From NCBI RefSeq assembly GCF_958439165.1, contig NZ_OY288136.1, positions 1 through 64,000 on the forward strand: a DNA stretch of 64,000 nucleotides. Direction: 5' to 3'. Both the position numbers and the translations under genes were made by a program. Of this stretch, positions 45,160 through 55,301 are shown piece by piece. The notes under the pieces were generated by a model. It made no database searches, was not told where the DNA came from, and worked only from the letters and a program-made list of their open reading frames with translations. Position 1 is the first letter of the stretch. Each line of letters starts with the position of its first letter. This DNA is from an uncultured Hydrogenophaga sp. Lineage in GTDB: Bacteria; Pseudomonadota; Gammaproteobacteria; Burkholderiales; Burkholderiaceae_C.

Positions 45160-46794
45160 ATGTACGACTACATCATCGTGGGCGGTGGATCGGCCGGCTG
45201 TGTGCTGGCCGGCCGGCTCAGCGAAGACCCCGAGGTGCGGGTGGCCCTGATCGAGGCCGGTCCGCCCGACAGCAACGTGCTCATCCACTGCCCGGCCGGG
45301 CTGGCGCTCATGGCCCGCAACGGCCAGGCCAACTGGTGCTTTGACACCACCCCTCAGCCCGGCCTGAACGGCCGCCGGGGCTACCAGCCGCGCGGCAAGG
45401 TGCTGGGCGGCTCCAGCTCGATCAACGCCATGATCTATGCCCGTGGCCACCGGCAGGACTATGACGCCTGGGCGGCGCAGGGCAACCCCGGCTGGTCGTT
45501 CGACGAGGTGCTGCCCTACTTCAAGCGGGCCGAGCACAACGAGCGCGGCGCCGATGCGCTGCACGGCCAGGGCGGCCCGCTCAACGTGATGGACCTGTGC
45601 AGTCCGAACAGCTTCCTGCCCTCGTTCATCGAGGCCGGGCAGCAGGCCGGGCATCCCCACAACCCCGACTTCAACGGCCCCGAGCAGGAAGGCGTGGGGG
45701 TGTACCAGGTGACGCACCGTAACGGGGAGCGTTTCAGCGCTGCCAAGGCCTACCTCACGCCCCACCTGGGCCGGCCCAACCTGACGGTGGTGACCAACGC
45801 CCTGGTGTGCCGGGTGCTCACGGCACCGGGCGGCCACGGCCGGCTGCGTGCCACCGGCATCGACTTCCGCAGCGACGGCGGGCGTGGACCGCTGCAGCAG
45901 CTGGTGTGCAAGCCCGGCGGCGAGGTGGTGCTGAGCGCCGGCGCCTTCGGTTCACCGCAGCTGCTGATGCTCTCGGGCATCGGCCCGCAGGAGCACCTGC
46001 GCGAGGTGGGCGTGGAGCCGTTGCACCACCTGAGCGGCGTGGGTGCCCATCTGCACGACCATGTGGACGTGGTGCTGGTGGTCAACGCACCCGGTGTGAA
46101 GGACCTGCTGGGCATCTCGCCACGTGGCATCTGGGCGGCGCTGCGCGGCATCGTGGAATGGCGCCGCCACCGGCGCGGCATGCTCACCACCAATTTCGCC
46201 GAGGCCGGCGGCTTCATCCGCAGCCGCGCCGAAGAGCCCATCCCCGACCTGCAGCTGCACTTCGTCATCGGCAAGCTGGTCGACCATGGCCGCAAGACGG
46301 TGCTGGGGCACGGCTATTCCTGCCATGTGTGTCTGCTGCGCCCGAAGAGCCGGGGCAGCCTCAGGCTGGCCAGTGCCGATCCGCAGGTCGCGCCCCTGAT
46401 CGACCCGGCCTTCCTGCAGGACCCGGACGATGTGGCCCGGCTGGTGCGCGGCTTTCGCGAGGTGCGGCGCATCATGGGCCAGCCGGCGCTGGCGCGGCAT
46501 GGCGGGCGCGAATCCGCCGCCAGTGCCGAGGCGCAGACCGATGCCCAGATCGAGCAGTTCGTGCGCCGGCATGCCGACACCATCTACCACCCGGTGGGCA
46601 CCTGCCGCATGGGGCCGGATGCAGCCGCCGGCGCGGTGGTGGACGCCCAGCTGCGGGTGCACGGCATGGACGGCCTGCGGGTGGTCGATGCCTCGGTCAT
46701 GCCCGAGGTGGTGGGGGGCAACACCAACGCCCCGGTGATCATGATGGCCGAGAAGGCGGTGGACCTCATGCGCGCGGCGCGCGCTGCCGCATGA
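45160..46794 (+). CDS. GMC-family FAD-dependent oxidoreductase (choline dehydrogenase-like)
   Basis: A 544-residue glucose-methanol-choline oxidoreductase. The N-terminal FAD site is YIIVGGGSAGCVLAGRLSED, GMC signature 1 is RGKVLGGSSSINAMIYARG, signature 2 is GAFGSPQLLMLSGIGP, and the catalytic His lies in YHPVGTCRMG. ATG at 45160 has GGAGA six bases upstream and starts directly at the FAD domain. It probably oxidises an alcohol to an aldehyde; the substrate is unknown. Its 3' end overlaps the convergent arginase gene by 29 bp. Confidence 0.92.
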   Translation: MYDYIIVGGGSAGCVLAGRLSEDPEVRVALIEAGPPDSNVLIHCPAGLALMARNGQANWCFDTTPQPGLNGRRGYQPRGKVLGGSSSINAMIYARGHRQDYDAWAAQGNPGWSFDEVLPYFKRAEHNERGADALHGQGGPLNVMDLCSPNSFLPSFIEAGQQAGHPHNPDFNGPEQEGVGVYQVTHRNGERFSAAKAYLTPHLGRPNLTVVTNALVCRVLTAPGGHGRLRATGIDFRSDGGRGPLQQLVCKPGGEVVLSAGAFGSPQLLMLSGIGPQEHLREVGVEPLHHLSGVGAHLHDHVDVVLVVNAPGVKDLLGISPRGIWAALRGIVEWRRHRRGMLTTNFAEAGGFIRSRAEEPIPDLQLHFVIGKLVDHGRKTVLGHGYSCHVCLLRPKSRGSLRLASADPQVAPLIDPAFLQDPDDVARLVRGFREVRRIMGQPALARHGGRESAASAEAQTDAQIEQFVRRHADTIYHPVGTCRMGPDAAAGAVVDAQLRVHGMDGLRVVDASVMPEVVGGNTNAPVIMMAEKAVDLMRAARAAA

Positions 46795-47710
46795 GGGTCG
46801 ACTTGCCGAACAGGCTCTCGATCAGGTCGACCGCCACCAGGGCGGTGCGGTTGCGCTCGTCGAGCGCCGGGTTGAGCTCCATCACGTCCAGCGAGGCCAG
46901 CCGCCCGGTGTCGGCAATCATCTCCATGCACAGCTGGGCCTCCCGGTAGGTCGGGCCGCCGGGCACGGTGGTGCCCACGCCAGGGGCAATGGCAGGGTCG
47001 AGGAAGTCGACGTCGAAGCTCACATGCAGGTGGGTGTCGTCGTCCAGACCCATCAGGGCCTGCTCCATGGTGTGGCGCATGCCCATCTCGTCGATGTAGC
47101 GCATGTCGAACACCTCCAGCCCGTGCTCGTGCACCAGCCGTTTTTCACCGGCGTCCACGCTGCGGATGCCGATCTGCCGCACCACCGAAGGGTGAATGGC
47201 CGGCGTGGTGCCGCCGATGCCGGTGAGCGGGGCCGGCCCCATGCCGCACAGCAGCGCCACCGGCATGCCGTGGAGATTGCCGCTGGGGGTGAGTTCGGCG
47301 GTGTTGAAGTCGGCGTGGGCGTCCAGCCACAGCACCCGCAGGCGGCGGCCGGTCTCGCGGCAGTGGCGGGCCACCGCGCTGATGGAGCCCAGGCCCAGGC
47401 AGTGGTCGCCCCCGAGCACGATGGGCATGCGGCCCCCGTTCAGTTCGGCATGCACCGCCTCGTGCAGGGTGCGGTTCCACTCGACGACCTGGTCGATGTG
47501 GCGGTAGCCGTCCACCGGCGGCAGCCAGGGGTTGGGCGGGCCGGCCAGGTTGCCCCGATCCAGCACGTCCAGGCCGTGGCTGGCCAGCACGGCGGCCAGG
47601 CCGGCCACGCGCAGGGCTTCGGGCCCCATGGAAGCGCCGCGCGCGCCGGCGCCGATGTCGGTGGGAACGCCGATCAGGCTCACGCGGGTGTTCATGGCGG
47701 GAATGTTCAT
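46766..47710 (-). CDS. rocF: Arginase
   Basis: A protein of 314 residues (309 from the alternative start at 47695) with all three manganese-binding blocks of arginases: VLGGDHCLGLGS, LWLDAHADFNT and SFDVDFLDPAIAPG, plus GTTVPGGPTYREA near the active site. It hydrolyses arginine to ornithine and urea. No ornithine cyclodeaminase, aminotransferase or urease gene is nearby. The 3' end overlaps the convergent GMC gene by 29 bp. Confidence 0.93.
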   Translation of the reverse strand: MNIPAMNTRVSLIGVPTDIGAGARGASMGPEALRVAGLAAVLASHGLDVLDRGNLAGPPNPWLPPVDGYRHIDQVVEWNRTLHEAVHAELNGGRMPIVLGGDHCLGLGSISAVARHCRETGRRLRVLWLDAHADFNTAELTPSGNLHGMPVALLCGMGPAPLTGIGGTTPAIHPSVVRQIGIRSVDAGEKRLVHEHGLEVFDMRYIDEMGMRHTMEQALMGLDDDTHLHVSFDVDFLDPAIAPGVGTTVPGGPTYREAQLCMEMIADTGRLASLDVMELNPALDERNRTALVAVDLIESLFGKSTLMRQRAPRA

Positions 47711-47809
47711 GCCGGTATTGTCGCCAGGGCCCGCATGGGGGCAAGGCCACTGCCGCACAATCCCGGGGTTCCACGCGGCGGCCGCCGCCCGACCTTCCCT
47801 GTTCCTGCC

Positions 47810-48943
47810 GTGACCTCCTCTTCCGACACTTCCTCCTCCCCGATCTGGCCCGGCTGCGGTCTTTCTGCCCTGGGCCGCGATGCGCAGGGTCATTGCGTGC
47901 CGACGCCGGACTACTGGCGGGTCTGGCTGCGCCGGCCGGAACTGGCGCTGGTGGAGGAGTCCTGCGTGGCCGAACAGGCGCTGCACGAAGCGCTGGTGAA
48001 TGATCCTGTGCGCAGCGTTCTGCCCGGACAGATCGAGGCCATCCGCGACCCCGACGTGCGCGACAACTTCCGCCTGTACCTCGCGTTTCGCGACGCGGTG
48101 CAACGCGCCGGCACGCTGGAGGCTGCCTGGTGCGGCTTCTTCCGCAGCGGCGCCATCCAGGTGCCCCCGCTGTTCCTCGACCTGCTGGCGCAGGCCATCG
48201 CCGGTCGCGCCCTGGAAGCCAGCGACGATGCCTGGGAATGGCGCGCTGCCGAGGTGCTGTTCCGCCGCCAGCGCGTGCGGGTGCAGGACGGCCGGGTGCT
48301 GCTGGGCGACGCCGACACCCTGGACCGGCTCAACGAGACCGGTGGCCTGGGCAGCATCGGCAGCCTGCTGCGCCAGGCCGGTGCCAGCGTGCCGCAGGCC
48401 CAGGCGCGGGTGCTGGAGGAGGGCAGTGCGGGGGCCTATCTGGCCAGCCGCGCGGTGGACGACCACCACCCCTTCATCCTGGATGCCACCCACGAGGTGC
48501 AGCAGCACCTCTCGCACGGCCTGACCCTGACCATGACCCGCAGCCACTCCGGGCTGAAGGCACTGGCCCGGGTGCTGGAACGCTGGCTGGCCCACCTGCA
48601 CGGCCTGCAGGCCACGGTGGTGCCCGAAGCCCGGGTGGACGATCCGGCCTGGCGCTGGCACCTGGGGCTGGACGCCGAATCCACCGCCCTGCTCAACGAC
48701 CTCTACGAAGGCCGGCCGGTGGACGAAGCCCGCCAGCAGCGGCTGATCAGCCTGTTCCGCCTGAAGCTGGCGGCCGACGCGCCGCTGCGCGACGATCTGC
48801 GCGAATCGCTGCAAGGCCGTCCGGTCTACCTCGGCCTGGCCATGAACGCCGACGGCCTGCTCAAGCTCAAGCCGCAGAACCTGCTGCTGAACCTGCCGAT
48901 CGACCCGGACCGACTGGTCCCGGGTCGGTCCGCGGCCGCCTGA
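47810..48943 (+). CDS. Conserved protein of unknown function (DUF6352-like)
   Basis: A 377-residue soluble protein starting at GTG 47810 (VTSSSDTSSSPIWPGCGLS). It contains DYWRVWLRRPELALVEESCV, DNFRLYLAFRDAVQRAGTLE and a C-terminal GRPVYLGLAMNADGLLKLKP. I believe it belongs to the DUF6352 group seen in Burkholderiales, but cannot verify this. There is no signal peptide, membrane helix or catalytic motif. It is divergent from arginase and convergent with icmF (4-bp gap). Function unknown. Confidence 0.75.
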   Translation: MTSSSDTSSSPIWPGCGLSALGRDAQGHCVPTPDYWRVWLRRPELALVEESCVAEQALHEALVNDPVRSVLPGQIEAIRDPDVRDNFRLYLAFRDAVQRAGTLEAAWCGFFRSGAIQVPPLFLDLLAQAIAGRALEASDDAWEWRAAEVLFRRQRVRVQDGRVLLGDADTLDRLNETGGLGSIGSLLRQAGASVPQAQARVLEEGSAGAYLASRAVDDHHPFILDATHEVQQHLSHGLTLTMTRSHSGLKALARVLERWLAHLHGLQATVVPEARVDDPAWRWHLGLDAESTALLNDLYEGRPVDEARQQRLISLFRLKLAADAPLRDDLRESLQGRPVYLGLAMNADGLLKLKPQNLLLNLPIDPDRLVPGRSAAA

Positions 48944-48947
48944 GCCC

Positions 48948-51900
48948 TTACATGTTGCGGCGGTACTGACCGCCCACCTCGAACAGCGCGCTGGTGATCT
49001 GGCCCAGCGAGCACACGCGCACCGCATCCATCAGCACTTCGAACACGTTGGTGTTGTCGATCACCGCCTGCTTCAGGCGTTGCAGCATGGCCGGTGCCTC
49101 GGCCGCATGCCGGGTGTGGAAGTCCTGCAGGCGCTGGAGCTGGCTCTGCTTTTCTTCCTCGGTCGAGCGGGCCAGTTCCAGCTTCTCGGGCGTGGTGTCG
49201 CCGTGCGGGTTGCGGAAGGTGTTCACGCCGATGATGGGCAGCTCGCCGGTGTGCTTGAGCATCTCGTAGTGCATCGACTCGTCCTGGATGCGGCCACGCT
49301 GGTAACCGGTCTCCATGGCGCCCAGCACGCCGCCGCGTTCGGCGATCCTCTCGAACTCGGCCAGTACCGCTTCCTCCACCAGCTCGGTCAGCTCGTCGAT
49401 GATGAAGGCGCCCTGGTTCGGGTTCTCGTTCTTCGCCAGGCCCCACTCACGGTTGATGATGAGCTGGATGGCCATGGCGCGGCGCACCGAGTCTTCGGTG
49501 GGCGTGGTGATGGCCTCGTCGAACGCGTTGGTGTGCAGGCTGTTGCAGTTGTCGTAGATGGCAATCAGCGCCTGCAGCGTGGTGCGGATGTCGTTGAACT
49601 GGATCTCCTGCGCGTGCAGGCTGCGGCCGCTGGTCTGGATGTGGTACTTCAGCTTCTGGCTGCGCTCGTTGGCGCCGTACTTCTCGCGCATGGCCACGGC
49701 CCAGATGCGGCGCGCCACCCGGCCCATCACGGTGTATTCCGGGTCCATGCCGTTGCTGAAGAAGAAGCTCAGATTGGGCGCGAAATCGTCGATGTGCATG
49801 CCGCGCGCCAGGTACGCCTCCACGAAGGTGAAGCCGTTCGAGAGCGTGAAGGCCAGCTGGCTGATCGGGTTGGCCCCGGCCTCGGCAATGTGGTACCCGC
49901 TGATGGACACCGAGTAGAAGTTGCGCACGTCGTGGTGCACGAAGTACTCGGCGATGTCGCCCATGACCTTGAGCGAGAACTCGGTGCTGAAGATGCAGGT
50001 GTTCTGACCCTGGTCTTCCTTCAGGATGTCGGCCTGCACCGTGCCACGCACGTTGGCCAGCACCCATTCGCGGATCTTGGCGGCCTCGGTGTCGGTGGGT
50101 TCGCGGCCGTTCTCGGCCTTGAACTTCTCCAGGTTCTGGTCGATGGCGGTATTCATGAACATCGCCAGGATGCTGGGCGCCGGACCATTGATGGTCATGG
50201 AGACCGAGGTGGCCGGATGGCACAGGTCGAAGCCGCCGTAGAGCACCTTCATGTCGTCCAGCGTGGCGATGCTCACGCCGGAGTTGCCGATCTTGCCGTA
50301 GATGTCCGGACGCAGGTCGGGGTCGTTGCCATAGAGCGTGACCGAGTCGAAGGCGGTCGACAGGCGCTTGGCCGGCATGCCTTCGGAGAGCAGCCGGAAG
50401 CGGCGGTTGGTGCGGAACGGATCGCCTTCACCGGCGAACATCCGGGTCGGGTCCTCGCCCTCGCGCTTGAAGGCGAAGGTGCCGGCGGTGTAAGGGAAGC
50501 TGCCGGGCACGTTCTCCAGCATCAGCCACTTGAGCAGCTCGCCGTGGTCCTCATAGGTCGGCAGGGCCACCTTGCGGATGGTGGTGCCCGAGAGCGACTT
50601 GGTGGTCAGCGCGGTGCGGATCTCCTTGTCGCGGATCTTCACCACGTACTCGTCACCGGCGTAGGCCTTCTGCATGTCGGGCCACTGCTGCAGCAGCTTG
50701 CGGGCAGCGGCGTCCTGGTCGAGCTCGCGCACCTGGGCCAGGTCGATGGTGGCTTCGGCTGCGCGCGAACGTTCGGGCTTTTCCAGGCGCAGCATCTCGG
50801 CGGCTGCGCGCAGCTGCTGGATCTCGCGGGCCAGTTTCGCCTGCTGGCGGGCGCGCAGCTTGTAGCCGCGCACCGTGTCGGCAATTTCGGCCAGGTAGCG
50901 GGTGCGGGCGCCGGGCACGATGGGCGTCTGGTTGGTGCTGTGGCGCACGGCCACCGGGCGCAGCCGGCCCTCCTTGAGCGGCAGGCCGAGTTCGGCCAGC
51001 CGGCCGCGCAGCGCCTGGTAGAGGGCGGTCACGCCGTCGTCGTTGAAGCGGGCGGCCATGGTGCCGAACACCGGCATCTGCTCGGTGGGGGTGGTCCAGG
51101 CCTCGCGGTTGCGCTGCACCTGCTTGGCCACGTCGCGCAGCGCGTCGGCAGCGCCCTTGCGGTCGAACTTGTTGATGGCCACGAACTGGGCGAAGTCGAG
51201 CATGTCGATCTTCTCCAGCTGGCTGGCGGCACCGAACTCGGGCGTCATGACGTACATGGGCAGGTCCACATGCGGGACGATGGCCGCATCACCCTGACCG
51301 ATGCCCGAGGTCTCCACCACCACCAGATCGAAGCCGGCGGCCTTGCAGGCGGCCACCACGTCGGGCAGGGCGGCGCTGATCTCGCTGCCGAAGTCGCGCG
51401 TGGCCAGGCTGCGCATGAACACGCGCTGGCCCTGCTGCCACGGGTTGATGGCGTTCATGCGGATGCGGTCACCCAGCAGGGCGCCACCGCTCTTGCGGCG
51501 CGAGGGGTCGATGCTGATCACTGCCACGCGCAGCGCGTCGTCCTGGTCCAGCCGCAGGCGGCGGATCAGTTCGTCGGTCAGGCTCGACTTGCCGGCGCCA
51601 CCGGTGCCGGTGATGCCCAGCACCGGTACCTGGCGTGCTGCAGCGGCCTCGCGCACGGCGGTCACCACAGCGGTGTCGGCGCTGCCGTTCTCCAGTGCGG
51701 TGATCAGCTGGGCCAGGGCGCGCCAGTTCATCTCGCCGTGGCCGGTGATGGCGTCCAGGCCCTTGGGTGCATGCACCGTGAGGTCCTGGTCGCAGCGCAT
51801 CACCATCTCGCCGATCATGCCGGCCAGGCCCATGCGCTGGCCGTCTTCCGGGCTGTAGATGCGGGCCACGCCGTAGTCCTGCAGCTCCTTGATCTCGGCC

Positions 51901-52241
51901 GGCACGATCACCCCGCCGCCGCCGCCGAACACCTGGATGTGCGAGCCGCCGCGCTGGCGCAGCAGGTCCACCATGTACTTGAAGTACTCCACATGGCCGC
52001 CCTGGTAGGAGCTGATGGCGATGCCCTGCACGTCTTCCTGCAGGGCAGCGGTCACGACCTCGTCGACGCTGCGGTTGTGGCCCAGGTGGATCACCTCGGC
52101 GCCCATGCCCTGCAGGATGCGCCGCATGATGTTGATGGCCGCGTCGTGGCCGTCGAACAGGCTGGCGGCCGTGACGAAGCGGACCTTGTGGTTCGGCCGG
52201 TAGTTGGCCAGGGCCTGGTAGTCGGCGGAAAGCTGGGTCAT
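48948..52241 (-). CDS. icmF: Fused isobutyryl-CoA mutase IcmF
   Basis: A 1097-residue fusion. The N-terminal coenzyme B12-binding domain has [17 protein letters not shown] with the cobalt-ligating His. A MeaI-type G-protein chaperone follows with P-loop [17 protein letters not shown] (about residue 205). The acyl-CoA mutase barrel follows ([59 protein letters not shown]). Domain order and length are those of IcmF, which isomerises isobutyryl-CoA and n-butyryl-CoA and carries its own GTPase for cofactor loading. The start at 52241 is supported by the usual N-terminus. It lies 50 bp downstream of ppk2, probably in one transcript, behind a LiuR-like palindrome. Confidence 0.95.
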   Translation of the reverse strand: MTQLSADYQALANYRPNHKVRFVTAASLFDGHDAAINIMRRILQGMGAEVIHLGHNRSVDEVVTAALQEDVQGIAISSYQGGHVEYFKYMVDLLRQRGGSHIQVFGGGGGVIVPAEIKELQDYGVARIYSPEDGQRMGLAGMIGEMVMRCDQDLTVHAPKGLDAITGHGEMNWRALAQLITALENGSADTAVVTAVREAAAARQVPVLGITGTGGAGKSSLTDELIRRLRLDQDDALRVAVISIDPSRRKSGGALLGDRIRMNAINPWQQGQRVFMRSLATRDFGSEISAALPDVVAACKAAGFDLVVVETSGIGQGDAAIVPHVDLPMYVMTPEFGAASQLEKIDMLDFAQFVAINKFDRKGAADALRDVAKQVQRNREAWTTPTEQMPVFGTMAARFNDDGVTALYQALRGRLAELGLPLKEGRLRPVAVRHSTNQTPIVPGARTRYLAEIADTVRGYKLRARQQAKLAREIQQLRAAAEMLRLEKPERSRAAEATIDLAQVRELDQDAAARKLLQQWPDMQKAYAGDEYVVKIRDKEIRTALTTKSLSGTTIRKVALPTYEDHGELLKWLMLENVPGSFPYTAGTFAFKREGEDPTRMFAGEGDPFRTNRRFRLLSEGMPAKRLSTAFDSVTLYGNDPDLRPDIYGKIGNSGVSIATLDDMKVLYGGFDLCHPATSVSMTINGPAPSILAMFMNTAIDQNLEKFKAENGREPTDTEAAKIREWVLANVRGTVQADILKEDQGQNTCIFSTEFSLKVMGDIAEYFVHHDVRNFYSVSISGYHIAEAGANPISQLAFTLSNGFTFVEAYLARGMHIDDFAPNLSFFFSNGMDPEYTVMGRVARRIWAVAMREKYGANERSQKLKYHIQTSGRSLHAQEIQFNDIRTTLQALIAIYDNCNSLHTNAFDEAITTPTEDSVRRAMAIQLIINREWGLAKNENPNQGAFIIDELTELVEEAVLAEFERIAERGGVLGAMETGYQRGRIQDESMHYEMLKHTGELPIIGVNTFRNPHGDTTPEKLELARSTEEEKQSQLQRLQDFHTRHAAEAPAMLQRLKQAVIDNTNVFEVLMDAVRVCSLGQITSALFEVGGQYRRNM

Positions 52242-52291
52242 GGTGTGTCTCTCTCTCTTCTCGGGGAACGGGTCGGGGGCGGTCTCGGGAC

Positions 52292-53170
52292 TCAGGTCAC
52301 GCGCAGACCGTGCAGTGTGGGGTCTTCGGGCGGGAAGCGCAGTTCGAGTGCGCGCAGGCAGTCGCGCACCAGGGTGGCGATCATGAGGTTGCGGTGGGTC
52401 TTGGAGTTGGCCGGCACCACCGTCCAGGGCGCCCAGGGCGTGCTGGTCGCGGCCAGCAGTTCGCCGTAGGCGCGCTGGTAGTCGTTCCATTTCCGGCGGG
52501 CATCCAGATCGCCATGGCTGAATTTCCAGTGTTTCTGCGGATCGTCGATGCGGTCCTGCAGGCGCTGGCGCTGCTCGTCGTGGTCGATGTGCAGCATGAA
52601 CTTCAGGATCACGGTGCCGGTCTCGGCCAGCATGCGTTCGAAGTCGTTGATGTGCGCAAAGCGCTGCTGCCGGGCGTCGGCGTCGATCCAGCCTTCCACC
52701 ACCGGCACCAGCACGTCCTCGTAATGGCTGCGGTTGAACACCATGATCTCGCCGTTGCCCGGCATGCGCTGGTGAATGCGCCAGAGGTAGTCGTGGGCGC
52801 GCTCGACTTCGGTCGGTGCTTTCCAGCCCACGGTGTGCACACCGAGTGGGCTGGTGCGGGCGAACACGCTGCGCACCGTGCCGTCCTTGCCCGAGGTGTC
52901 GGTGCCCTGCAGCACCACCAGCAGGCGGTGGCGGCCATCGGCATGAAACAGGTTCTGGAGTTCGTCGATCTGGATGGCGATCTCGTCCACTGCCGTCTTG
53001 TCGGCGGCCTTGTCGCCACTCGAAAACGGCTTGGCCGACGGGTCCAGCCCGCTGAGGTCGACCGGTTTGCGCAGGCCTGTGTCGATCTGCCATGCGGTCC
53101 ACGGACTGCCCTTGGCCGCTCGGATGGCAGCAGCAGGAAACGGCAGGCGGGCGTCGGCGGCGCTGGGCAT
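52292..53170 (-). CDS. ppk2: Polyphosphate kinase 2 family protein (PPK2)
   Basis: A 292-residue PPK2-family enzyme that transfers phosphate between polyphosphate and nucleotides. It shows the Walker A-like [39 protein letters not shown], and [14 protein letters not shown] with the lid region [30 protein letters not shown] is the form I associate with class III enzymes that phosphorylate AMP and ADP. It precedes icmF on the same strand with a 50-bp gap. A link to CoA-ligase AMP recycling is conceivable but unproven. Confidence 0.9.
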   Translation of the reverse strand: MPSAADARLPFPAAAIRAAKGSPWTAWQIDTGLRKPVDLSGLDPSAKPFSSGDKAADKTAVDEIAIQIDELQNLFHADGRHRLLVVLQGTDTSGKDGTVRSVFARTSPLGVHTVGWKAPTEVERAHDYLWRIHQRMPGNGEIMVFNRSHYEDVLVPVVEGWIDADARQQRFAHINDFERMLAETGTVILKFMLHIDHDEQRQRLQDRIDDPQKHWKFSHGDLDARRKWNDYQRAYGELLAATSTPWAPWTVVPANSKTHRNLMIATLVRDCLRALELRFPPEDPTLHGLRVT

Positions 53171-53188
53171 GGGATTCGTCCTGGCTGT

Positions 53189-53210
53189 TTGACGTTAACG
53201 TAAACGTCAA
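53189..53210. promoter_or_regulatory. LiuR-like palindrome upstream of ppk2-icmF
   Basis: Perfect 8-bp arms TTGACGTT (53189-53196) and AACGTCAA (53203-53210) flank AACGTA; the central ACGT pattern resembles operators of LiuR, the MerR-type regulator of branched-chain amino acid degradation in Proteobacteria. It lies 18 bp before the ppk2 start codon, in the likely promoter of the ppk2-icmF unit. Regulation by a LiuR homologue (not in this window) is inferred. Confidence 0.65.
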
Positions 53211-53252
53211 TGGTAACCCTGTTCCCCGGATCGGCCAACAGGCCCGACCATG

Positions 53253-53275
53253 AAAAAGGGGCGCCTGAGCGCCCC
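53253..53275 (-). terminator. Rho-independent terminator of the TRAP transporter operon
   Basis: GGGGCGC/GCGCCCC stem with a CTGA loop; on the minus strand it is followed by five T residues. It lies 25 bp after the dctM stop codon and ends the dctPQM transcript. Confidence 0.82.
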
Positions 53276-53300
53276 TTCGGTTGGTACGGCCATGCGCCGT

Positions 53301-55301
53301 TTACCGGTACAGCACCTCCGGCAGCCACATGCCGATGGCCGGGAACTGGTACAGCAGGATGATGGCGACGATCTGGATCCCCATGAACGGCAGCATGCCG
53401 GCGAAGATCTGGTTCAGCGTCACATGCTTCGGCGCCACGCCCTTCAGATAGAACGCGCTCATGGCCACCGGCGGGCTCAGGAAGGCGGTCTGCAGGTTCA
53501 GCGCCACCAGCAGGCCGAAGAACAGCGGGTCGACCCCGAAGTTGTCCAGCAGCGGGATGAAGATCGGCATGAAGATCACGATGATCTCGGTCCACTCCAG
53601 CGGCCAGCCCAGGATGAAGATCAGCACCTGCGACAGGATCAGGAACTCGGTCTTCGACAGGTTCATGCTCAGAACCCAGGTCTCGACCAGTTCCTGGCCG
53701 CCCAGCAGAGCGAACGCCGCCGAGAAGATGGCCGAGCCCACGAACAGCCAGCACACCATCGCGCTGGTCTTGGCCGTGAGGAACACGCTTTCCTTGACCA
53801 CGTTGAAGGTCAGCTGCCGGTAGGCTGCCGCCAGGATGAAGCCGCCGAAGGCGCCCACGGCCGCTGCCTCGGTGGGCGTGGCCAGACCGAACACGATCGA
53901 GCCCAGCACCGCCAGGATCAGCACCAGCAGCGGGAAGAAGCTGGAGAGCAGCATCTTGAACACTTCCAGGCGTGCGTAGCTCAGGATGCCGTAGAACACG
54001 GCCAGTGTCAGCGCACCCACGCCGAAGCCGATCCAGAAACCGGTCGATGCGGGCTTGGTGGTCGCGCCTGGAGCGGCACCTTCGGCCGGTGCGCCGCCCG
54101 CGCCCGGAGGCAGGGCCACGCTGTCGGCGGGTGCGGGAGCAGCGCCAGCATCGGCCTGCGCCTCGGCCTTGTCGTCCTCTGCGCCCGGGGGCAGGGCCAC
54201 GTCGCCTTCGGCAGCACCTTCGGGTTCGCCGAGGCCTTCCGGCTCGGCCAGACCGCCTTCTTCTTCGGCGTTGCTGTCCTGGTCATTCGTCGTGCCGGCG
54301 CCCATGGCCTGCAGCTCGGTGTAGTTCTCCTCGACCACCACGGTGGTGGCGTTCTGGTAGCTGGCGAAGGACACCAGCGCGAACAGCACCGCGGGTGCCA
54401 GCACGATGGCCAGCTGGCCCAGCAGGTACCGGGTGGAGACCTCCTGGTTGCGGCGACCCTTCAGCGCCTTGATCAGGCTGCCCAGTGCCCAGCCGTCGCT
54501 GGTGGCACCGATGGCCTTGAGCTGTGGCGGCAGCGGCACCATGCGCTGCTCTGCACTCAAAGCCGGCGCCCAGGTCGGCTTGATCTTGGCCATGATGATG
54601 AAGTACGCGATGTACAGAGCGGCCAGCATCAGACCCGGGAAGAAGGCACCGGCGTACAGCTGCACCACCGACACGCCGGCGGTGGCGCCGTACACGATCA
54701 GCAGCACCGACGGCGGGATCAGGATGCCCAGACAGCCGCCGGCGGTGATGGCGCCGGCCGACAGCCGCACGTCATAGCCGTTCTTGAGCATCTGCGGGAA
54801 GGCCAGCAGGCCCATCAGCGTCACCACGGCACCCACGATGCCGGTCGCGGTGGCGAACACCGCGCAGGTCACCAGGGTGGCCACGCCCAGCGAGCCGGGC
54901 ACGCGGGCCAGCGACAGGTGCAGGCTGTGGAAGAGCTTCTCGATCAGGTTGGCGCGTTCGACCAGGTAGCCCATGAACACGAACAGCGGGATCGAGATCA
55001 GCACATCGTTGCCCATCACCGAGAAGGCGCGCTGCACCATCAGGTCCAGCGTCTGCTGCATGGCACCGGCTGCGGTCTGGTCACCCGAGTGGTAAGCGAA
55101 GAACGCGAACATCATGCCCATGCCCATCAGGGTGAAGGCAGTGGGGAAGCCCAGCATGATGGCCACGACCACCAGCGAGAGCATCAGCAGGCCATAGTGG
55201 CCATTGGTCATGGTCTCCACGCTGAAGACCATGGTCAGGGCGGCTGCAATGATCAGCCCCATCAGCGAGAAGCCGAACCAGAGTTCCTTGCGGATCTTCA
55301 T
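53301..55301 (-). CDS. dctM: TRAP transporter large permease DctM with an acidic loop insertion
   Basis: A 666-residue integral membrane permease, clearly longer than typical DctM (about 430). The N-terminal half shows NDVLISIPLFVFMGYLVER and GGCLGILIPPSVLLIVYG; the C-terminal half has FGLATPTEAAAVGAFGGF and LNLQTAFLSPPVAMSAFYLKG. Between them (about residues 270-445) lies an insertion whose core is rich in Glu, Ala, Pro and Gly (EEEGGLAEPEGLGEPEGAAE) and contains VALPPGA twice. It is flanked by two extra hydrophobic helices. ATG at 55301 overlaps the dctQ stop by one base (TGATG). With DctP and DctQ it forms a sodium- or proton-driven importer. Confidence 0.9.
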   Translation of the reverse strand: MKIRKELWFGFSLMGLIIAAALTMVFSVETMTNGHYGLLMLSLVVVAIMLGFPTAFTLMGMGMMFAFFAYHSGDQTAAGAMQQTLDLMVQRAFSVMGNDVLISIPLFVFMGYLVERANLIEKLFHSLHLSLARVPGSLGVATLVTCAVFATATGIVGAVVTLMGLLAFPQMLKNGYDVRLSAGAITAGGCLGILIPPSVLLIVYGATAGVSVVQLYAGAFFPGLMLAALYIAYFIIMAKIKPTWAPALSAEQRMVPLPPQLKAIGATSDGWALGSLIKALKGRRNQEVSTRYLLGQLAIVLAPAVLFALVSFASYQNATTVVVEENYTELQAMGAGTTNDQDSNAEEEGGLAEPEGLGEPEGAAEGDVALPPGAEDDKAEAQADAGAAPAPADSVALPPGAGGAPAEGAAPGATTKPASTGFWIGFGVGALTLAVFYGILSYARLEVFKMLLSSFFPLLVLILAVLGSIVFGLATPTEAAAVGAFGGFILAAAYRQLTFNVVKESVFLTAKTSAMVCWLFVGSAIFSAAFALLGGQELVETWVLSMNLSKTEFLILSQVLIFILGWPLEWTEIIVIFMPIFIPLLDNFGVDPLFFGLLVALNLQTAFLSPPVAMSAFYLKGVAPKHVTLNQIFAGMLPFMGIQIVAIILLYQFPAIGMWLPEVLYR

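Noticed and set aside
49080..52469. A 1129-codon open frame on the plus strand opposite icmF
   Set aside because: Antisense shadow caused by GC-rich codon use; its translation is low-complexity (Gly, Val, His, Ala, Gln rich) with no domain, while icmF on the other strand is unmistakable.
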